This document shows, in pieces, positions 36,924 through 45,473 of a stretch of DNA of 64,000 nt. Source of the DNA: Blastococcus sp. HT6-4 (lineage in GTDB: Bacteria > Actinomycetota > Actinomycetes > Mycobacteriales > Geodermatophilaceae); NCBI RefSeq assembly GCF_039679125.1, contig NZ_CP155551.1:186001-250000 (forward strand), in the 5' to 3' direction. Every line of letters starts with the position of its first letter. Position 1 is the first letter of the stretch. The translations under genes and the position numbers were made by a program. Under the pieces are notes generated by a model. That model made no database searches. It was not told the DNA's origin and saw nothing but the letters and a program-made list of their open reading frames with translations.

Positions 36924-38588
36924 TCAGTCGGGGAGGAGGACGCCGGGGTTGCAGATGCCGTTCGGGTCCAGCCGCTCCTTCACCGCGCGCAGCACCTCGA
37001 CGCCCAGCGGCCCGATCTCCCGCTCCAGCCAGGGGCGGTGGTCGGCGCCGACGGCGTGGTGGTGGGTCAGCGTGCCGCCGGCGGTCAGCAGCGCATCGGT
37101 CGCCGCCCGCTTCGCGCCGAGCCACTGCTGCATGGAGAGGTCGTCGTCGCGGTCGGCGATCACGGTGAGGTACAGCGAGGCGCCGGTGGCGTAGCCGTGC
37201 GAGAGGTGGCTGAGCACGAGCGGCCGGCGCCCGTCCCGGGTGAGCGCGTCCTGGAGCGCGCGGCGGGTGGCGTCGTAGACCGTCGGCAGCGCGGTCCAGG
37301 TGGCCGCCGTCTCCAGGGTCTCGACGAGCAGGCCGCCGTCCATGAGCCGGTCCCGCAGGTAGGGGGCGTCGAACCGGTGCTTGCGCCACGAGGCGCCCAC
37401 CCGGCGGCCGATCCGGACGGCGCCGCCCTCGCGGAGCAGGGAGGCCGCGGCGCGCGTGCGGGCGCGGACCAGGTCGGGCACGCCCTCCCAGCCGACGACG
37501 AGCATGCAGCCCGCCCCGTGCCGGCGGGCGCGCAGACTGCCGCGCAGCGCCTTCGCGCCCGGGCCCGAGGCCATGAGCAGGTTCGTGCGGGTCTCGTCGG
37601 CGTCGGAGAGCCGGACGACGTCGGGCAGCAGGTCGTGCCGGGCCAGGCGCTGGAGGGTCGCCAGCCCGGCGGCCCAGGAGCGGAACGACCATCCCTCGTA
37701 GCTGCTCGCCGGGGGCTTGGGCCGCACCCGCAGGGTCAGCTCGGTGATGACGCCGAGGCTGCCCTCCGAGCCCAGCGCCAGGCCGAGCAGGTCCGGCCCG
37801 GCGGCCGAGGCCGGCGGGTGCCCCAGCTCGAGGACGCCGGTCGGCGTCGCCAGGGTCAGCCCGGCGACCAGCTCGTCGAACCGGCCGACGCCGGTGGAGG
37901 CCTGCCCCGCCGAGCGGGTGGCCGCGTAGCCGCCGAGCGTGGCGAACTCCCAGCTCTGCGGGAGGTGGCCGAAGGCGAGCCCCTCGCGGGCCAGCGCCTC
38001 CTCCAGCGCCGGGCCACGCATGCCCGGGCCCACGGTGACCAGGGACGAGGGCACGTCGAGGGCGCGCACCGACGACATCCGCGCGAGGTCGACGGCGATC
38101 GTCGGCCGGTCGTCGGGGTCCACGCCGGCCAGCCCGCCGACGACGCTCGTCCCGCCACCGAACGGGACGACGACGACGCCTCGCGCGCTGCACAGGGCCA
38201 GCAGCGCGGCGGTCTCCTCGGTGGTGCCCGGCAGCACGACGGCGTCGGGCGCGTCGGAGGCGTCCCCCGCCCGCCGGCGCAGCAGGTCCAGGTAGCTCTT
38301 GCCGCCGGCCCGGCGCAGCCGTGACCCGCGGTCGGTGCGCACGTTGTCCGCGCCGAGCAGGTCGGCCAGCGCGGACCGGACCTCCTCGGGCAGGCGGGAC
38401 GGCGACAGCCGGATCTCGTCGACCGGCACCGGGGGAGTGGACCGCGGGGTCCAGCCCAGCTCGCGGGTCAGATGGCGGCGCGCGGCCTTGGTCAGGACGG
38501 CGTCGAGGCCCGCGGGCCCCTGCTCGGCGGAGGCTCCGGCGGGGCGGGGGCCCCAGCCCTGGATCGTCAGTTCCGGCTGCTCGGGCAC
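36924..38588 (-). CDS. FAD-binding oxidoreductase, alkyl-DHAP synthase-like
   Basis: This 554-residue vanillyl-alcohol-oxidase-type flavoprotein has the FAD loop VVVPFGGGTSVVGGL, ATLGGYAATRSAGQAS, GSEGSLGVITELTLRV and the C-terminal LDPNGICNPGVLLPD. A middle DGGLLVETLETAATW with SHGYATGASLYLTV matches the AGPS (alkyldihydroxyacetonephosphate synthase) branch better than glycolate oxidase. It starts at GTG 38586-38588, only 38 bp from the divergent glpD start. Both enzymes act around dihydroxyacetone phosphate, so shared control is plausible. True ether-lipid synthesis is unproven. Confidence 0.85.
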   Translation of the reverse strand: MPEQPELTIQGWGPRPAGASAEQGPAGLDAVLTKAARRHLTRELGWTPRSTPPVPVDEIRLSPSRLPEEVRSALADLLGADNVRTDRGSRLRRAGGKSYLDLLRRRAGDASDAPDAVVLPGTTEETAALLALCSARGVVVVPFGGGTSVVGGLAGVDPDDRPTIAVDLARMSSVRALDVPSSLVTVGPGMRGPALEEALAREGLAFGHLPQSWEFATLGGYAATRSAGQASTGVGRFDELVAGLTLATPTGVLELGHPPASAAGPDLLGLALGSEGSLGVITELTLRVRPKPPASSYEGWSFRSWAAGLATLQRLARHDLLPDVVRLSDADETRTNLLMASGPGAKALRGSLRARRHGAGCMLVVGWEGVPDLVRARTRAAASLLREGGAVRIGRRVGASWRKHRFDAPYLRDRLMDGGLLVETLETAATWTALPTVYDATRRALQDALTRDGRRPLVLSHLSHGYATGASLYLTVIADRDDDLSMQQWLGAKRAATDALLTAGGTLTHHHAVGADHRPWLEREIGPLGVEVLRAVKERLDPNGICNPGVLLPD

Positions 38589-38626
38589 GGCTACAGTCTG
38601 CCGGTGCCGCAGCGCTGGAGAGCCGG

Positions 38627-40132
38627 ATGATCGGCTCCCTGTCACCCGCCCGGCGGGCCCGCGACCTCACGGGGGTGGCGGGTGCGACCGTCGACCTGGT
38701 GGTGGTCGGCGGGGGCGTGACCGGTGCCGGGGTGGCCCTCGACGCGGCGTCGCGCGGGGTGTCGGTAGTGCTGCTCGAGCGGGCCGACCTCGCCGCGGGC
38801 ACCAGCCGGTGGTCGTCGAAACTGGTGCACGGCGGGCTGCGGTACCTGGCGCATGGCGAGATCGGCCTGGCGCGGGAGAGCGCCCGCGAGCGCGCCGTCC
38901 TCCTGGGCACCACGGCGCCGCACCTGGTGCGTCCGCTGCCGTTCCTCGTGCCCGACGCCGCCGGCCGGGACGTCACCGCGCTCGCGGAGCTGGGCGGCCG
39001 GCTCGGTGACGCCGTGCGGTTCTCGGTGCCCGGCGGCCGCGGTTCGCTGCCGCCGGCCCGGCGGGTGACGGCGTCCGACGTCGGCCGGCTGACCCCCGCG
39101 GTGCGGCCGGGCCGCGGGGGCGTCGTCTTCTGGGACGGCCAGCTGGTCGACGACGCCCGGCTGGTCGTCACCCTCGCCCGGACGGCGGCCGCGTACGGGG
39201 TCCGCATCGTGACCGGGGCGACGGTCACCGCCGTCGACGGTGCCGACGTGCACGTGACCACCGACGACGGGCCGCTGGTGGTGCGGGCCGGAGCGGTGGT
39301 GAACGCGGCCGGGGTGTGGGCGCAGCGGCTGGCGCCGCGGATCCGGCTGGTGCCCTCCCGTGGCTCGCACCTGCTCGTGCCGGGGGTCCGGCTCGGTTCG
39401 CCGTCGGCGGCGCTCACCGTGCCGCTGCCCGGCTCACGCTCGCGGTACGTCTTCGCGCTCCCGCAGCCCGACGGGCTGGTCCACCTCGGCCTCACCGACG
39501 AGCCGGTGGAGGGCCCGGTGCCCGACGACGACGCGGCGCCGTCCGACGCCGAGGTGCGGCAGCTGCTCGACACGGTGAACCAGGTGCTCGCCGAGCCGCT
39601 GACCAGGGCGGACGTGGTCGGCGCGTACGCCGGCTACCGGCCGCTGGTGCTGCCCGAGTCGGCCGGCGCCGGACCGGGCGACTCCACCGCCGACCTGTCC
39701 CGCAAGCACCTGCTGCTGTGGGACGGACCGGTCCTCACCGTCGTCGGCGGCAAGCTGACCACCTACCGCGCGATGGCCGAGCAGGCGGTGGATGCCGTGG
39801 TGGCCCGGCTCGGGCGGGGCTCGGCGCGCTCGGCGACCGCACGGCTGCCCCTGGTCGGCGCGGCGCCGCGGATCGCGCTGGACCGGGTGCCGGCGCCCGC
39901 CCGGCTGGTGGCCCGCTACGGCACCGAGGCCCCGCTGGTGGAGGCGCTGGGCCCCGCGCTGGTGACGGCCGGCCGGCCGGAGACGCTGGGGGAGCTGCGC
40001 TTCGCCGTCCGGCACGAGGGCGCGCGGACCGTCGCCGACCTGCTCGACCGCCGCACCCGCATCGGGCTGGTGCCCGCCGACCGGGAGCGCGCCGTCGCCG
40101 TCGCCGAGCAGGTGCTCGCCGAGGAATCCTGA
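38627..40132 (+). CDS. glpD: Glycerol-3-phosphate dehydrogenase (FAD)
   Basis: This 501-residue flavoenzyme oxidises glycerol 3-phosphate to dihydroxyacetone phosphate at the membrane face. It has VVVGGGVTGAGVALDAASRG (FAD loop), SSKLVHGGLRYL, VVNAAGVWAQ, and LTVVGGKLTTYRAMAEQ. ATG 38627 has GGAG six bases upstream. The C-terminal cap is shorter than in E. coli GlpD. No glpK or glpF is nearby. It is divergent from the AGPS-like flavoprotein. Confidence 0.92.
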   Translation: MIGSLSPARRARDLTGVAGATVDLVVVGGGVTGAGVALDAASRGVSVVLLERADLAAGTSRWSSKLVHGGLRYLAHGEIGLARESARERAVLLGTTAPHLVRPLPFLVPDAAGRDVTALAELGGRLGDAVRFSVPGGRGSLPPARRVTASDVGRLTPAVRPGRGGVVFWDGQLVDDARLVVTLARTAAAYGVRIVTGATVTAVDGADVHVTTDDGPLVVRAGAVVNAAGVWAQRLAPRIRLVPSRGSHLLVPGVRLGSPSAALTVPLPGSRSRYVFALPQPDGLVHLGLTDEPVEGPVPDDDAAPSDAEVRQLLDTVNQVLAEPLTRADVVGAYAGYRPLVLPESAGAGPGDSTADLSRKHLLLWDGPVLTVVGGKLTTYRAMAEQAVDAVVARLGRGSARSATARLPLVGAAPRIALDRVPAPARLVARYGTEAPLVEALGPALVTAGRPETLGELRFAVRHEGARTVADLLDRRTRIGLVPADRERAVAVAEQVLAEES

Positions 40133-40191
40133 ACCATCCCAACATGGGAAGGCAGTTCCGCTGAGTGGGACAGTGGAGTAGGACTGTCCGC

Positions 40192-40989
40192 GTGGACACG
40201 TACACGCACGGGCACGCCGAACCGGTGCTGCAGTCCCACCGTTGGCGCACCGCGGAGAACTCGGCGGCCTACCTGCTGCCGGCGCTGCGGCCGGGGCTGG
40301 ACCTGCTCGACGTCGGCTGCGGGCCGGGCACCATCACCGTGGACCTCGCCTCGCGGGTGGCCCCGGGTCGGGTGCTGGGCATCGACGTCTCGCCCGACCC
40401 GCTGCCCGAGGCGCGGGCGGCGGCCGATCGGGCGGGGGTGGCGGTGACGTTCGCGGTCGGGAACGTCTACGCCCTCGACGCCGCCGACGACTCGTTCGAC
40501 GTCGTCCACGCCCACCAGGTGCTCCAGCACCTCACCGATCCGGTGGCCGCGCTGCGCGAGATGGCCCGCGTCTGCCGGCCGGGCGGGCTGATCGCGGTGC
40601 GGGACGTCGACTACGCGGCCACCACCTGGTTCCCCGCCGATCCGGGTCTGGACGGGTGGCTGGCGCTGTACCGGCGGGTGGCCCGCCGCAACGACGCCGA
40701 GCCCGACGCCGGTCGCCGCCTGCTGGCCTGGGCCCATGCGGCCGGGCTGCGGGACACGACCGCGACCGCGAGCACCTACTGCTTCGCCACGCCGGCCGAA
40801 CGGGAGTGGTGGGGGCGGTCGTGGGCCGGGCGGGCGACGTCGTCGTCGTTCGCGGAGCAGGCGGCCGGCTACGGGCTGGCGATGCCGGCCGAGCTCGAGG
40901 AGATCGCCGGCGCCTGGCTGCGCTGGGCGGCCGCCGACGACGGCTGGCTCGGCATGCTGCACGGCGAGCTGCTCATCCGGGTGCCCTGA
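40192..40989 (+). CDS. Class I SAM-dependent methyltransferase
   Basis: The 265-residue protein has motif I LDLLDVGCGPGTITVDLA, acidic end of strand 2 VLGIDVSPDPL, and post-I motif DDSFDVVHAHQVLQHL, with RPGGLIAVRDVDY after strand 5. This is the UbiE/Coq5-like group. GTG 40192 has no strong ribosome site. Substrate unknown; neighbours give no clue. It converges on the rhodanese gene at 41003, with 13 bp between stops. Confidence 0.9.
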   Translation: MDTYTHGHAEPVLQSHRWRTAENSAAYLLPALRPGLDLLDVGCGPGTITVDLASRVAPGRVLGIDVSPDPLPEARAAADRAGVAVTFAVGNVYALDAADDSFDVVHAHQVLQHLTDPVAALREMARVCRPGGLIAVRDVDYAATTWFPADPGLDGWLALYRRVARRNDAEPDAGRRLLAWAHAAGLRDTTATASTYCFATPAEREWWGRSWAGRATSSSFAEQAAGYGLAMPAELEEIAGAWLRWAAADDGWLGMLHGELLIRVP

Positions 40990-41002
40990 CCCCGGGCGCG
41001 GC

Positions 41003-41461
41003 TCAGCAGTCGCAGGCCGGGAGCGCCACCGGAGCGGTGAGCGGGTCGGCCGGGCGGGTGGCCGGGCCGTCGTCCGACTCGACGGGAAGGCCCTCGCGGG
41101 CCCAGTACTCGAAGCCGCCGATCATCTCCTGCACCCGGTAGCCCATCGTGGCCAGCTGCAGGGCGGCGCGCGTCGACCCGTTGCACCCCGGCCCCCAGCA
41201 GTAGGTCACCACCGGGACGGCCGGGTCGAGCACGCGGCCGGCCCGGTCGGGGATGTCCCGGGTGGGCAGGTGGACCGCGCCGGGGATGCGCCCCTGGGCC
41301 CAGGCCGCTGCGCCCCGGGTGTCCACCAGGACGAAGCCGGGCCGGCCGGACCGCAGGGCTGCATCGACGTCGGACGGGTCGGTCTCGTACCGCAGCTTGG
41401 CGGCGAAGTGCGCGATGGCAGCGGCGTCGGCCTGCCGGGGAGCGGCGTCGAGCGTCGTCAT
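41003..41461 (-). CDS. Rhodanese-like protein
   Basis: This 152-residue single-domain rhodanese has FVLVDTRGAAAWAQGRIPGA, TRDIPDR and the active-site loop YCWGPGCNGSTRAALQL (first Cys expected to carry sulfur), then VQEMIGGFEYWAREG. The C-terminus ends PACDC, an extra Cys pair that may matter for redox or metal binding. It is unlike the rhodanese at 14952-15293 in active-site loop and length. It is divergent from a membrane-anchored protein gene at 41543. Confidence 0.88.
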   Translation of the reverse strand: MTTLDAAPRQADAAAIAHFAAKLRYETDPSDVDAALRSGRPGFVLVDTRGAAAWAQGRIPGAVHLPTRDIPDRAGRVLDPAVPVVTYCWGPGCNGSTRAALQLATMGYRVQEMIGGFEYWAREGLPVESDDGPATRPADPLTAPVALPACDC

Positions 41462-41542
41462 GGCGCGATCGTGCCGGGCCGTCCCGGCACGGACGAGCGC
41501 CGGGACGGGCACACATCGCAACGCGAGTGCCATGCTCGGCCC

Positions 41543-42142
41543 GTGACCCGTCGGGGCAGCCCGGTGCCGCCGTCCGCCCCCTCCGCTGAGGGACAAGGCC
41601 GGCGGTGGCCGGTGCGGGCCGGGATCATGGCCCTGTCGGCGGCGGTGGCCGCGACCGCCGCCGGGGCCACGGCGTGGTGGTTCCTCTGGTCGTCCCCCCT
41701 CGTGGCGGTCCCCGCGACCAACGTCGCCCTGCCGGACGTGGAGCTCGGCGTGCCGCAGACGGTGATGGTCGCGCTGCTGTGCCTCGACGGGGACGAGGCG
41801 GCGACCATCGACCGGATCACCGTGGATCCGGCCGGGCTCACCGTCACGGACTTCGCCGTGCGCCGCTCGTCCGCGGGGCCCGGCATCGGAGCCGTCGACG
41901 GGCCGCTCCGGGAGAGCGGCCTCGATGGCGGCCGGACGGTCGCGGCCGAGTGCGCCGAGGGCGCCTGGTCCGAGTTGGCCGTCGAGCTCTCCCGCGTCAA
42001 CGGGCCCGCGCACACCGATGTCGTCTCCATCCACTGGCGCGCCGGCGTCCGGTCCGGGGTGCTCCCCGTCGAGGCGCCGGTGACCCTCTGCGCCCCCGCG
42101 CCGCGGGACGAGCGCTGCACCCCGGTGGCCGCCGGTTCCTGA
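41543..42142 (+). CDS. Membrane-anchored exported protein, function unknown
   Basis: The 199-residue protein starts at GTG 41543 with a Pro/Ser-rich cytoplasmic segment, a single helix at about residues 28-52 (MALSAAVAATAAGATAWWFL) and an extracytoplasmic domain with three Cys residues after the helix (LLCLDGDE, AECAEG, TLCAPAP and DERCTP regions). The domain looks like a small beta-sandwich, but I recognise no family. It ends before a strong bidirectional terminator. Confidence 0.65.
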   Translation: MTRRGSPVPPSAPSAEGQGRRWPVRAGIMALSAAVAATAAGATAWWFLWSSPLVAVPATNVALPDVELGVPQTVMVALLCLDGDEAATIDRITVDPAGLTVTDFAVRRSSAGPGIGAVDGPLRESGLDGGRTVAAECAEGAWSELAVELSRVNGPAHTDVVSIHWRAGVRSGVLPVEAPVTLCAPAPRDERCTPVAAGS

Positions 42143-42178
42143 CCACCCACTCCGCGGACCCGGGTGGGAGGAGCAGGC

Positions 42179-42237
42179 GAGCGTGTGCGCCGACGCCCTG
42201 TTTCGTGGCGTGGAACGGGGCGTCAGCGCACACGCTC
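42179..42237. terminator. Bidirectional terminator before the MerR gene
   Basis: Arms of 12 plus 7 bp (GAGCGTGTGCGC, then GACGCCC, and complements) are interrupted by one C/A mismatch. They lie between the plus-strand stop at 42142 and the minus-strand stop at 42239, so both genes can end here. Confidence 0.8.
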
Positions 42238-42238
42238 C

Positions 42239-43003
42239 TCAGCCCTGACGGGCGGCGTTGGCCTGGACGGCGGCGCTCACGTACTGCGCCAGACCGGGCG
42301 CGATCCGCTCGTAGTACGCGGTGAAGCGCTCGTCCTCCACGTACATCCGCCCGAGACCGGCGTGCATCTCCGGCGAGCACTCGTAGAAGTTCCGGCTGAT
42401 CTGCCGCCGGTGCTCCTCGGCGAGGTCCATCGCCTGCTCCGACCCGGGCGCGACGCCAGCAGCCAGCGCCTCGGCGAACCGGCGTTCGACGTCGTCGCCC
42501 TCGACCTTGACCCGCAGCCAGTCCTCCTTCGTCATGGCGCGGGTCCGCTGCTGGGACTGCGCCCAGGCGTCGGTCTCCCCCCACTTCTCCTCGGCCTCGG
42601 CGGCGTACTCCTCCGGCAGCCAGTCGCCGAACACCTCGAACCGCTCCTCCGGGGTCAACGAGATCCCCATGGCTCGTGCCTCCATCTCCTTCTCGACGGC
42701 CGCGACCATCGCCTGCGTCCGCTCCAGCCGGTCCCGCAGCAGCCGGTGCTGCCGGCGCAGGTGCTCGGCCGGGTCGGCGGACGCGTCGTCCAGCAGGGTC
42801 GCGACCTCCTCGAGGGGGAACCCGAGCTCGCGGTAGAGCAGCACCTGGTGCAGCCGCTCCAGATCGGCCGGCGAGTACTGCCGGTAGCCGGCCGACGTGC
42901 GCCCGGACGGCGACAGCAGGCCGATCCGGTCGTAGTGGTGCAGCGTGCGCACCGTGACGCCGGCCAGCGCCGCGGTGTCGCCGACGCTCATCCCACCGTT
43001 CAT
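42239..43003 (-). CDS. MerR-family regulator with TipAS ligand domain
   Basis: The 254-residue regulator has an N-terminal MerR winged helix (MSVGDTAALAGVTVRTLHHYDRIGLL) and coiled coil. A C-terminal TipAS-like domain follows, with DWLPEEYAAEAEEKWGETDAW and RNFYECSPEMHAGLG. TipA of Streptomyces binds thiopeptide antibiotics through this domain, in part at a Cys; one Cys (YECSP) is present here. It may sense a drug-like molecule and activate nearby or distant genes. ATG 43001-43003 follows GGAAGGGAGG. It is probably autoregulated, though no operator is obvious. Confidence 0.92.
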   Translation of the reverse strand: MNGGMSVGDTAALAGVTVRTLHHYDRIGLLSPSGRTSAGYRQYSPADLERLHQVLLYRELGFPLEEVATLLDDASADPAEHLRRQHRLLRDRLERTQAMVAAVEKEMEARAMGISLTPEERFEVFGDWLPEEYAAEAEEKWGETDAWAQSQQRTRAMTKEDWLRVKVEGDDVERRFAEALAAGVAPGSEQAMDLAEEHRRQISRNFYECSPEMHAGLGRMYVEDERFTAYYERIAPGLAQYVSAAVQANAARQG

Positions 43004-43067
43004 CGGGCCCTCCCTTCCTCTGACGGGGAGAAGGCAACAGCCTGACGTCGCGTCAGGGTCAAGCCCG

Positions 43068-43514
43068 TTACCGGGACTTCTTGCCCGCCCGCAGCGACTC
43101 GACCGTCTTCCCGATCCGGGCGGCCCGGGTCTCCGGCTTCTTCGCCTCCTCGACCCAGCGCACCCACTCCTTCTTGTGGCTGGGCGCGAGGCCGGCGAAG
43201 AACGACCGGGCCGCCTCGTCCATCGCGCCGGCGAGGTCGTCGGGCAGCGTCACCTCGCGCGGCGCCGTGTCCGGCTCGACGACGATGCTGACCTCGTCCC
43301 CGGCCGCCACACCCGCGGCCGCCCGGTGCTCGGCGGACAGCGGAATCCAGTACGCGCCGCCCATCGGCGCCACCGTCGTCCGGTAGGTGTGACCGCCGAC
43401 CGTCACCACCACCGGTGGCCGCTTGCCCGCGCCGAGCGCCGTGACCACCTCGTCGGGCACCTGCAGCCCGGTCGCCGTCTTCCCACCGAGCGTCACCGTC
43501 GTCCGGAACTCCAT
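43068..43514 (-). CDS. DUF1905/YdeI-like protein
   Basis: The 148-residue protein has an N-terminal DUF1905 beta barrel (MEFRTTVTLGGKTATGLQVP to WIPLSAEHRAA) and a C-terminal helical YdeI/OmpD-associated module (FAGLAPSHKKEWVRWVEEAK, KTRAARIGKTVESL type). Such proteins are widespread in soil bacteria without assigned function. It begins nine bases after the monooxygenase-like gene stop (43524) and may be co-transcribed with it under the TetR regulator. Confidence 0.85.
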   Translation of the reverse strand: MEFRTTVTLGGKTATGLQVPDEVVTALGAGKRPPVVVTVGGHTYRTTVAPMGGAYWIPLSAEHRAAAGVAAGDEVSIVVEPDTAPREVTLPDDLAGAMDEAARSFFAGLAPSHKKEWVRWVEEAKKPETRAARIGKTVESLRAGKKSR

Positions 43515-43523
43515 GCCTGGAAC

Positions 43524-43919
43524 CTAAGAGGTCGCGGGAGCCCGGTCCACGGTCGGGACCTCGCCGGCGACGCCGGGGTGGTCGGCGTACCCGAACTCGG
43601 CCAGCCGCGGCCGCCACCGGCGCATCTCCGAGCGGTGCGGCTCCGCGACGGCGAAGGCCCGGACCGCGGCCTCGTCGTCCCACCAGGAGACGGTCGTGAA
43701 CCGGCGGGCCAGCGGCTGGGCGCGCAGGAACAGCGACCGCGCGCCGGGGCTGCGCATGGTCTGCGCCCGGATGGCCATCGATGCGCGGAAGAACGCGGGG
43801 ACGTCGCGGAGCCGGCGCACGTGCAGGGACGTGGTGACGACGACGCCGGGTCCGCCGGCGATGTGCTCGGCGGTCCAGGGCAGGTCGGGGATCAGTGGCA
43901 CGGCGTCCTCCTCGGGCAT
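43524..43919 (-). CDS. Monooxygenase-like ferredoxin-fold protein (DUF3291/ABM-like)
   Basis: This 131-residue protein has a central stretch VVTTSLHVRRLRDVPAFFRAS and RRFTTVSWWDDEAAVRAFAVAEPHRSEMRRW. This resembles the dimeric alpha-beta barrel of antibiotic-biosynthesis-monooxygenase and spheroidene monooxygenase-like proteins. Its ATG (43917-43919) lies within a few bases of a TetR-type operator, and the TetR gene is divergent. It is therefore the most likely target of that regulator. Enzymatic activity is unproven. Confidence 0.7.
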   Translation of the reverse strand: MPEEDAVPLIPDLPWTAEHIAGGPGVVVTTSLHVRRLRDVPAFFRASMAIRAQTMRSPGARSLFLRAQPLARRFTTVSWWDDEAAVRAFAVAEPHRSEMRRWRPRLAEFGYADHPGVAGEVPTVDRAPATS

Positions 43920-43921
43920 TG

Positions 43922-43970
43922 CTTTACAGGTGTAAAGCGACCGTAGCCTCGTCTCTTAACACCTGTAAAG
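43922..43970. promoter_or_regulatory. Paired TetR operators in the divergent promoter
   Basis: Two related sites lie 33 bp apart centre to centre: CTTTACAGGTGTAAAG (43922-43937, perfect 7-bp arms) and CTTAACACCTGTAAAG (43955-43970, one mismatch). The spacing of about three helical turns would put two dimers on one face. The first abuts the minus-strand start and the second ends 9 bp before the TetR start, so both directions can be repressed. Confidence 0.85.
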
Positions 43971-43978
43971 TGATCCGC

Positions 43979-44575
43979 GTGCCGACCCGGGAGCTGCGTG
44001 CCGACCTGATCGCGGCGGCCACCGCCCTGGTCGAGCGCGCCGGTTCGGCCGAGGCGGTGAGCCTGCGGGCGGTCGCCCGGGAGGCCGGCGTGACCGCGCC
44101 GGCCGTCTACGGGCACTTCGCCGACCTCGACGCGCTGCTCGCGGCAGTGCTCGACGAGGGGTTCGCCGCGCTGCGCACCGCCGTCACCGAGGCGGTGGCC
44201 CGTCGCAGCGACCCGGGGGAGCGGCTGGTCGCCGGCTGCCGCGCCTACGTGGAGACCGGGCTGGCCGCCCCCGGCCGGTACCGGGCCATGTTCGGGCCCC
44301 GCCGGGTGGCCGGCAGCCGGCAGGCGTTCGGGTTGCTGGTGGAGGGCGTGGCCGCGTGCGCGGCGGCCGGCCGGTCGCGCAGCCGGGACCCGGAGGCGGA
44401 GGCGACCCTGCTGTGGACGGCGCTGCACGGGCTGGTGACGCTGCGGGCCGCGGCGCCCGAGGGCCCGTGGCCGGACCTCGACGAGCAACTGCCGGCGCTG
44501 GTCGGGCGGCTGGCCCTCCTGACCCCGGCCGGCGACGCCGGGCGTGACCAGGCGGGCCCGCCCGGACCCGTGTGA
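43979..44575 (+). CDS. TetR/AcrR-family regulator
   Basis: The 198-residue repressor starts at GTG 43979. The helix-turn-helix is SLRAVAREAGVTAPAVYGHFADLDALLAAVL. A C-terminal TetR_C-like ligand domain follows with AAPGRYRAMFGPRRV and TLLWTALHGLVTLRAAAP. It probably represses itself and the divergent monooxygenase-like/DUF1905 genes through the twin operators. The haloalkane dehalogenase gene follows on the same strand, 10 bp after the stop, and may also be under its control. Confidence 0.92.
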   Translation: MPTRELRADLIAAATALVERAGSAEAVSLRAVAREAGVTAPAVYGHFADLDALLAAVLDEGFAALRTAVTEAVARRSDPGERLVAGCRAYVETGLAAPGRYRAMFGPRRVAGSRQAFGLLVEGVAACAAAGRSRSRDPEAEATLLWTALHGLVTLRAAAPEGPWPDLDEQLPALVGRLALLTPAGDAGRDQAGPPGPV

Positions 44576-44585
44576 GGATCGCGGC

Positions 44586-45473
44586 ATGGCCGACGACGTC
44601 TCGCCCGAGGACCCGTTCCCGCGCACGCGGATCACCGTCAAGGACGCCGAGATGGCGTACGTGGACGTCGGCACCGGGGAGTCGATCGTCTTCCTGCACG
44701 GCAACCCGACGTCGTCCTACCTGTGGCGCAACGTGATCCCGCACGTGCAGCACCTCGGCCGCTGCATCGCCCCCGATCTCATCGGCATGGGCGAGTCGGA
44801 CAAACTGCCCGACCCCGGCCCGGGCACGTACTCGTTCGAGACGCACGCCGCCTACCTGGAGGAGTTCCTGGACCGGGTCTACGTCGGCGACCGGATCACG
44901 CTCGTCCTGCACGACTGGGGGTCGGGGCTCGGCTTCGACTGGGCCGCCCGCCACCCGGACCGGGTCCGCGGCATCGCCTTCACCGAGGCGATCGTCACGC
45001 CGGTCACCTGGGACGACTGGCCCGCCGACGCCCGCAAGATCTTCCAGCTCATGCGCAGCCCGGACGGCGAGGCCGCGGTGCTGGACAAGAACGTCTTCGT
45101 CGAGAGGATCCTGCCGGCGTCCGTGGCCCGCGGGCTGACCCCCGAGGCGCACGACCGGTACCGCGCGCCGTTCACTGGGCGCGAGGACCGCTGGCCGACG
45201 CTCGAGTGGCCGCGCTCGATCCCGATCGAGGGCGAGCCCGCGGCCGTGGTCGAGCGGGTGCAGCGGTACGGGGACTGGCTCGCGGGCAGCGACGTCCCGA
45301 AGCTGTTCATCGACGCCGAGCCGGGGTCGATCCTGGTCGGCCGCCAGCGCGAGTTCGTGCGCAGCTGGCCGGCGCTCACCGAGGTGACCGTCGCGGGCAG
45401 CCACTTCGTCCCGGAGGACTCCCCGCACGAGATCGGGCGCGCGGTGGCCGACTGGCTCCCCACGCTCCCGTAG
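44586..45473 (+). CDS. Haloalkane dehalogenase (HLD-II type)
   Basis: The 295-residue alpha/beta hydrolase cleaves carbon-halogen bonds of haloalkanes. Predicted catalytic residues are the nucleophile Asp110 in HDWGSG, halide-binding Trp111 and Asn40 (in HGNPTSSYLW), Glu134 in FTEAIV, and His near residue 272 in GSHFVPEDSP. An Asp-His-Glu triad with an Asn/Trp halide pair is the known HLD-II (DhaA/LinB) arrangement. ATG 44586 follows GGATCGCGGC, a weak ribosome site. Its gene is directly after tetR; the natural substrate is unknown. Confidence 0.93.
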   Translation: MADDVSPEDPFPRTRITVKDAEMAYVDVGTGESIVFLHGNPTSSYLWRNVIPHVQHLGRCIAPDLIGMGESDKLPDPGPGTYSFETHAAYLEEFLDRVYVGDRITLVLHDWGSGLGFDWAARHPDRVRGIAFTEAIVTPVTWDDWPADARKIFQLMRSPDGEAAVLDKNVFVERILPASVARGLTPEAHDRYRAPFTGREDRWPTLEWPRSIPIEGEPAAVVERVQRYGDWLAGSDVPKLFIDAEPGSILVGRQREFVRSWPALTEVTVAGSHFVPEDSPHEIGRAVADWLPTLP

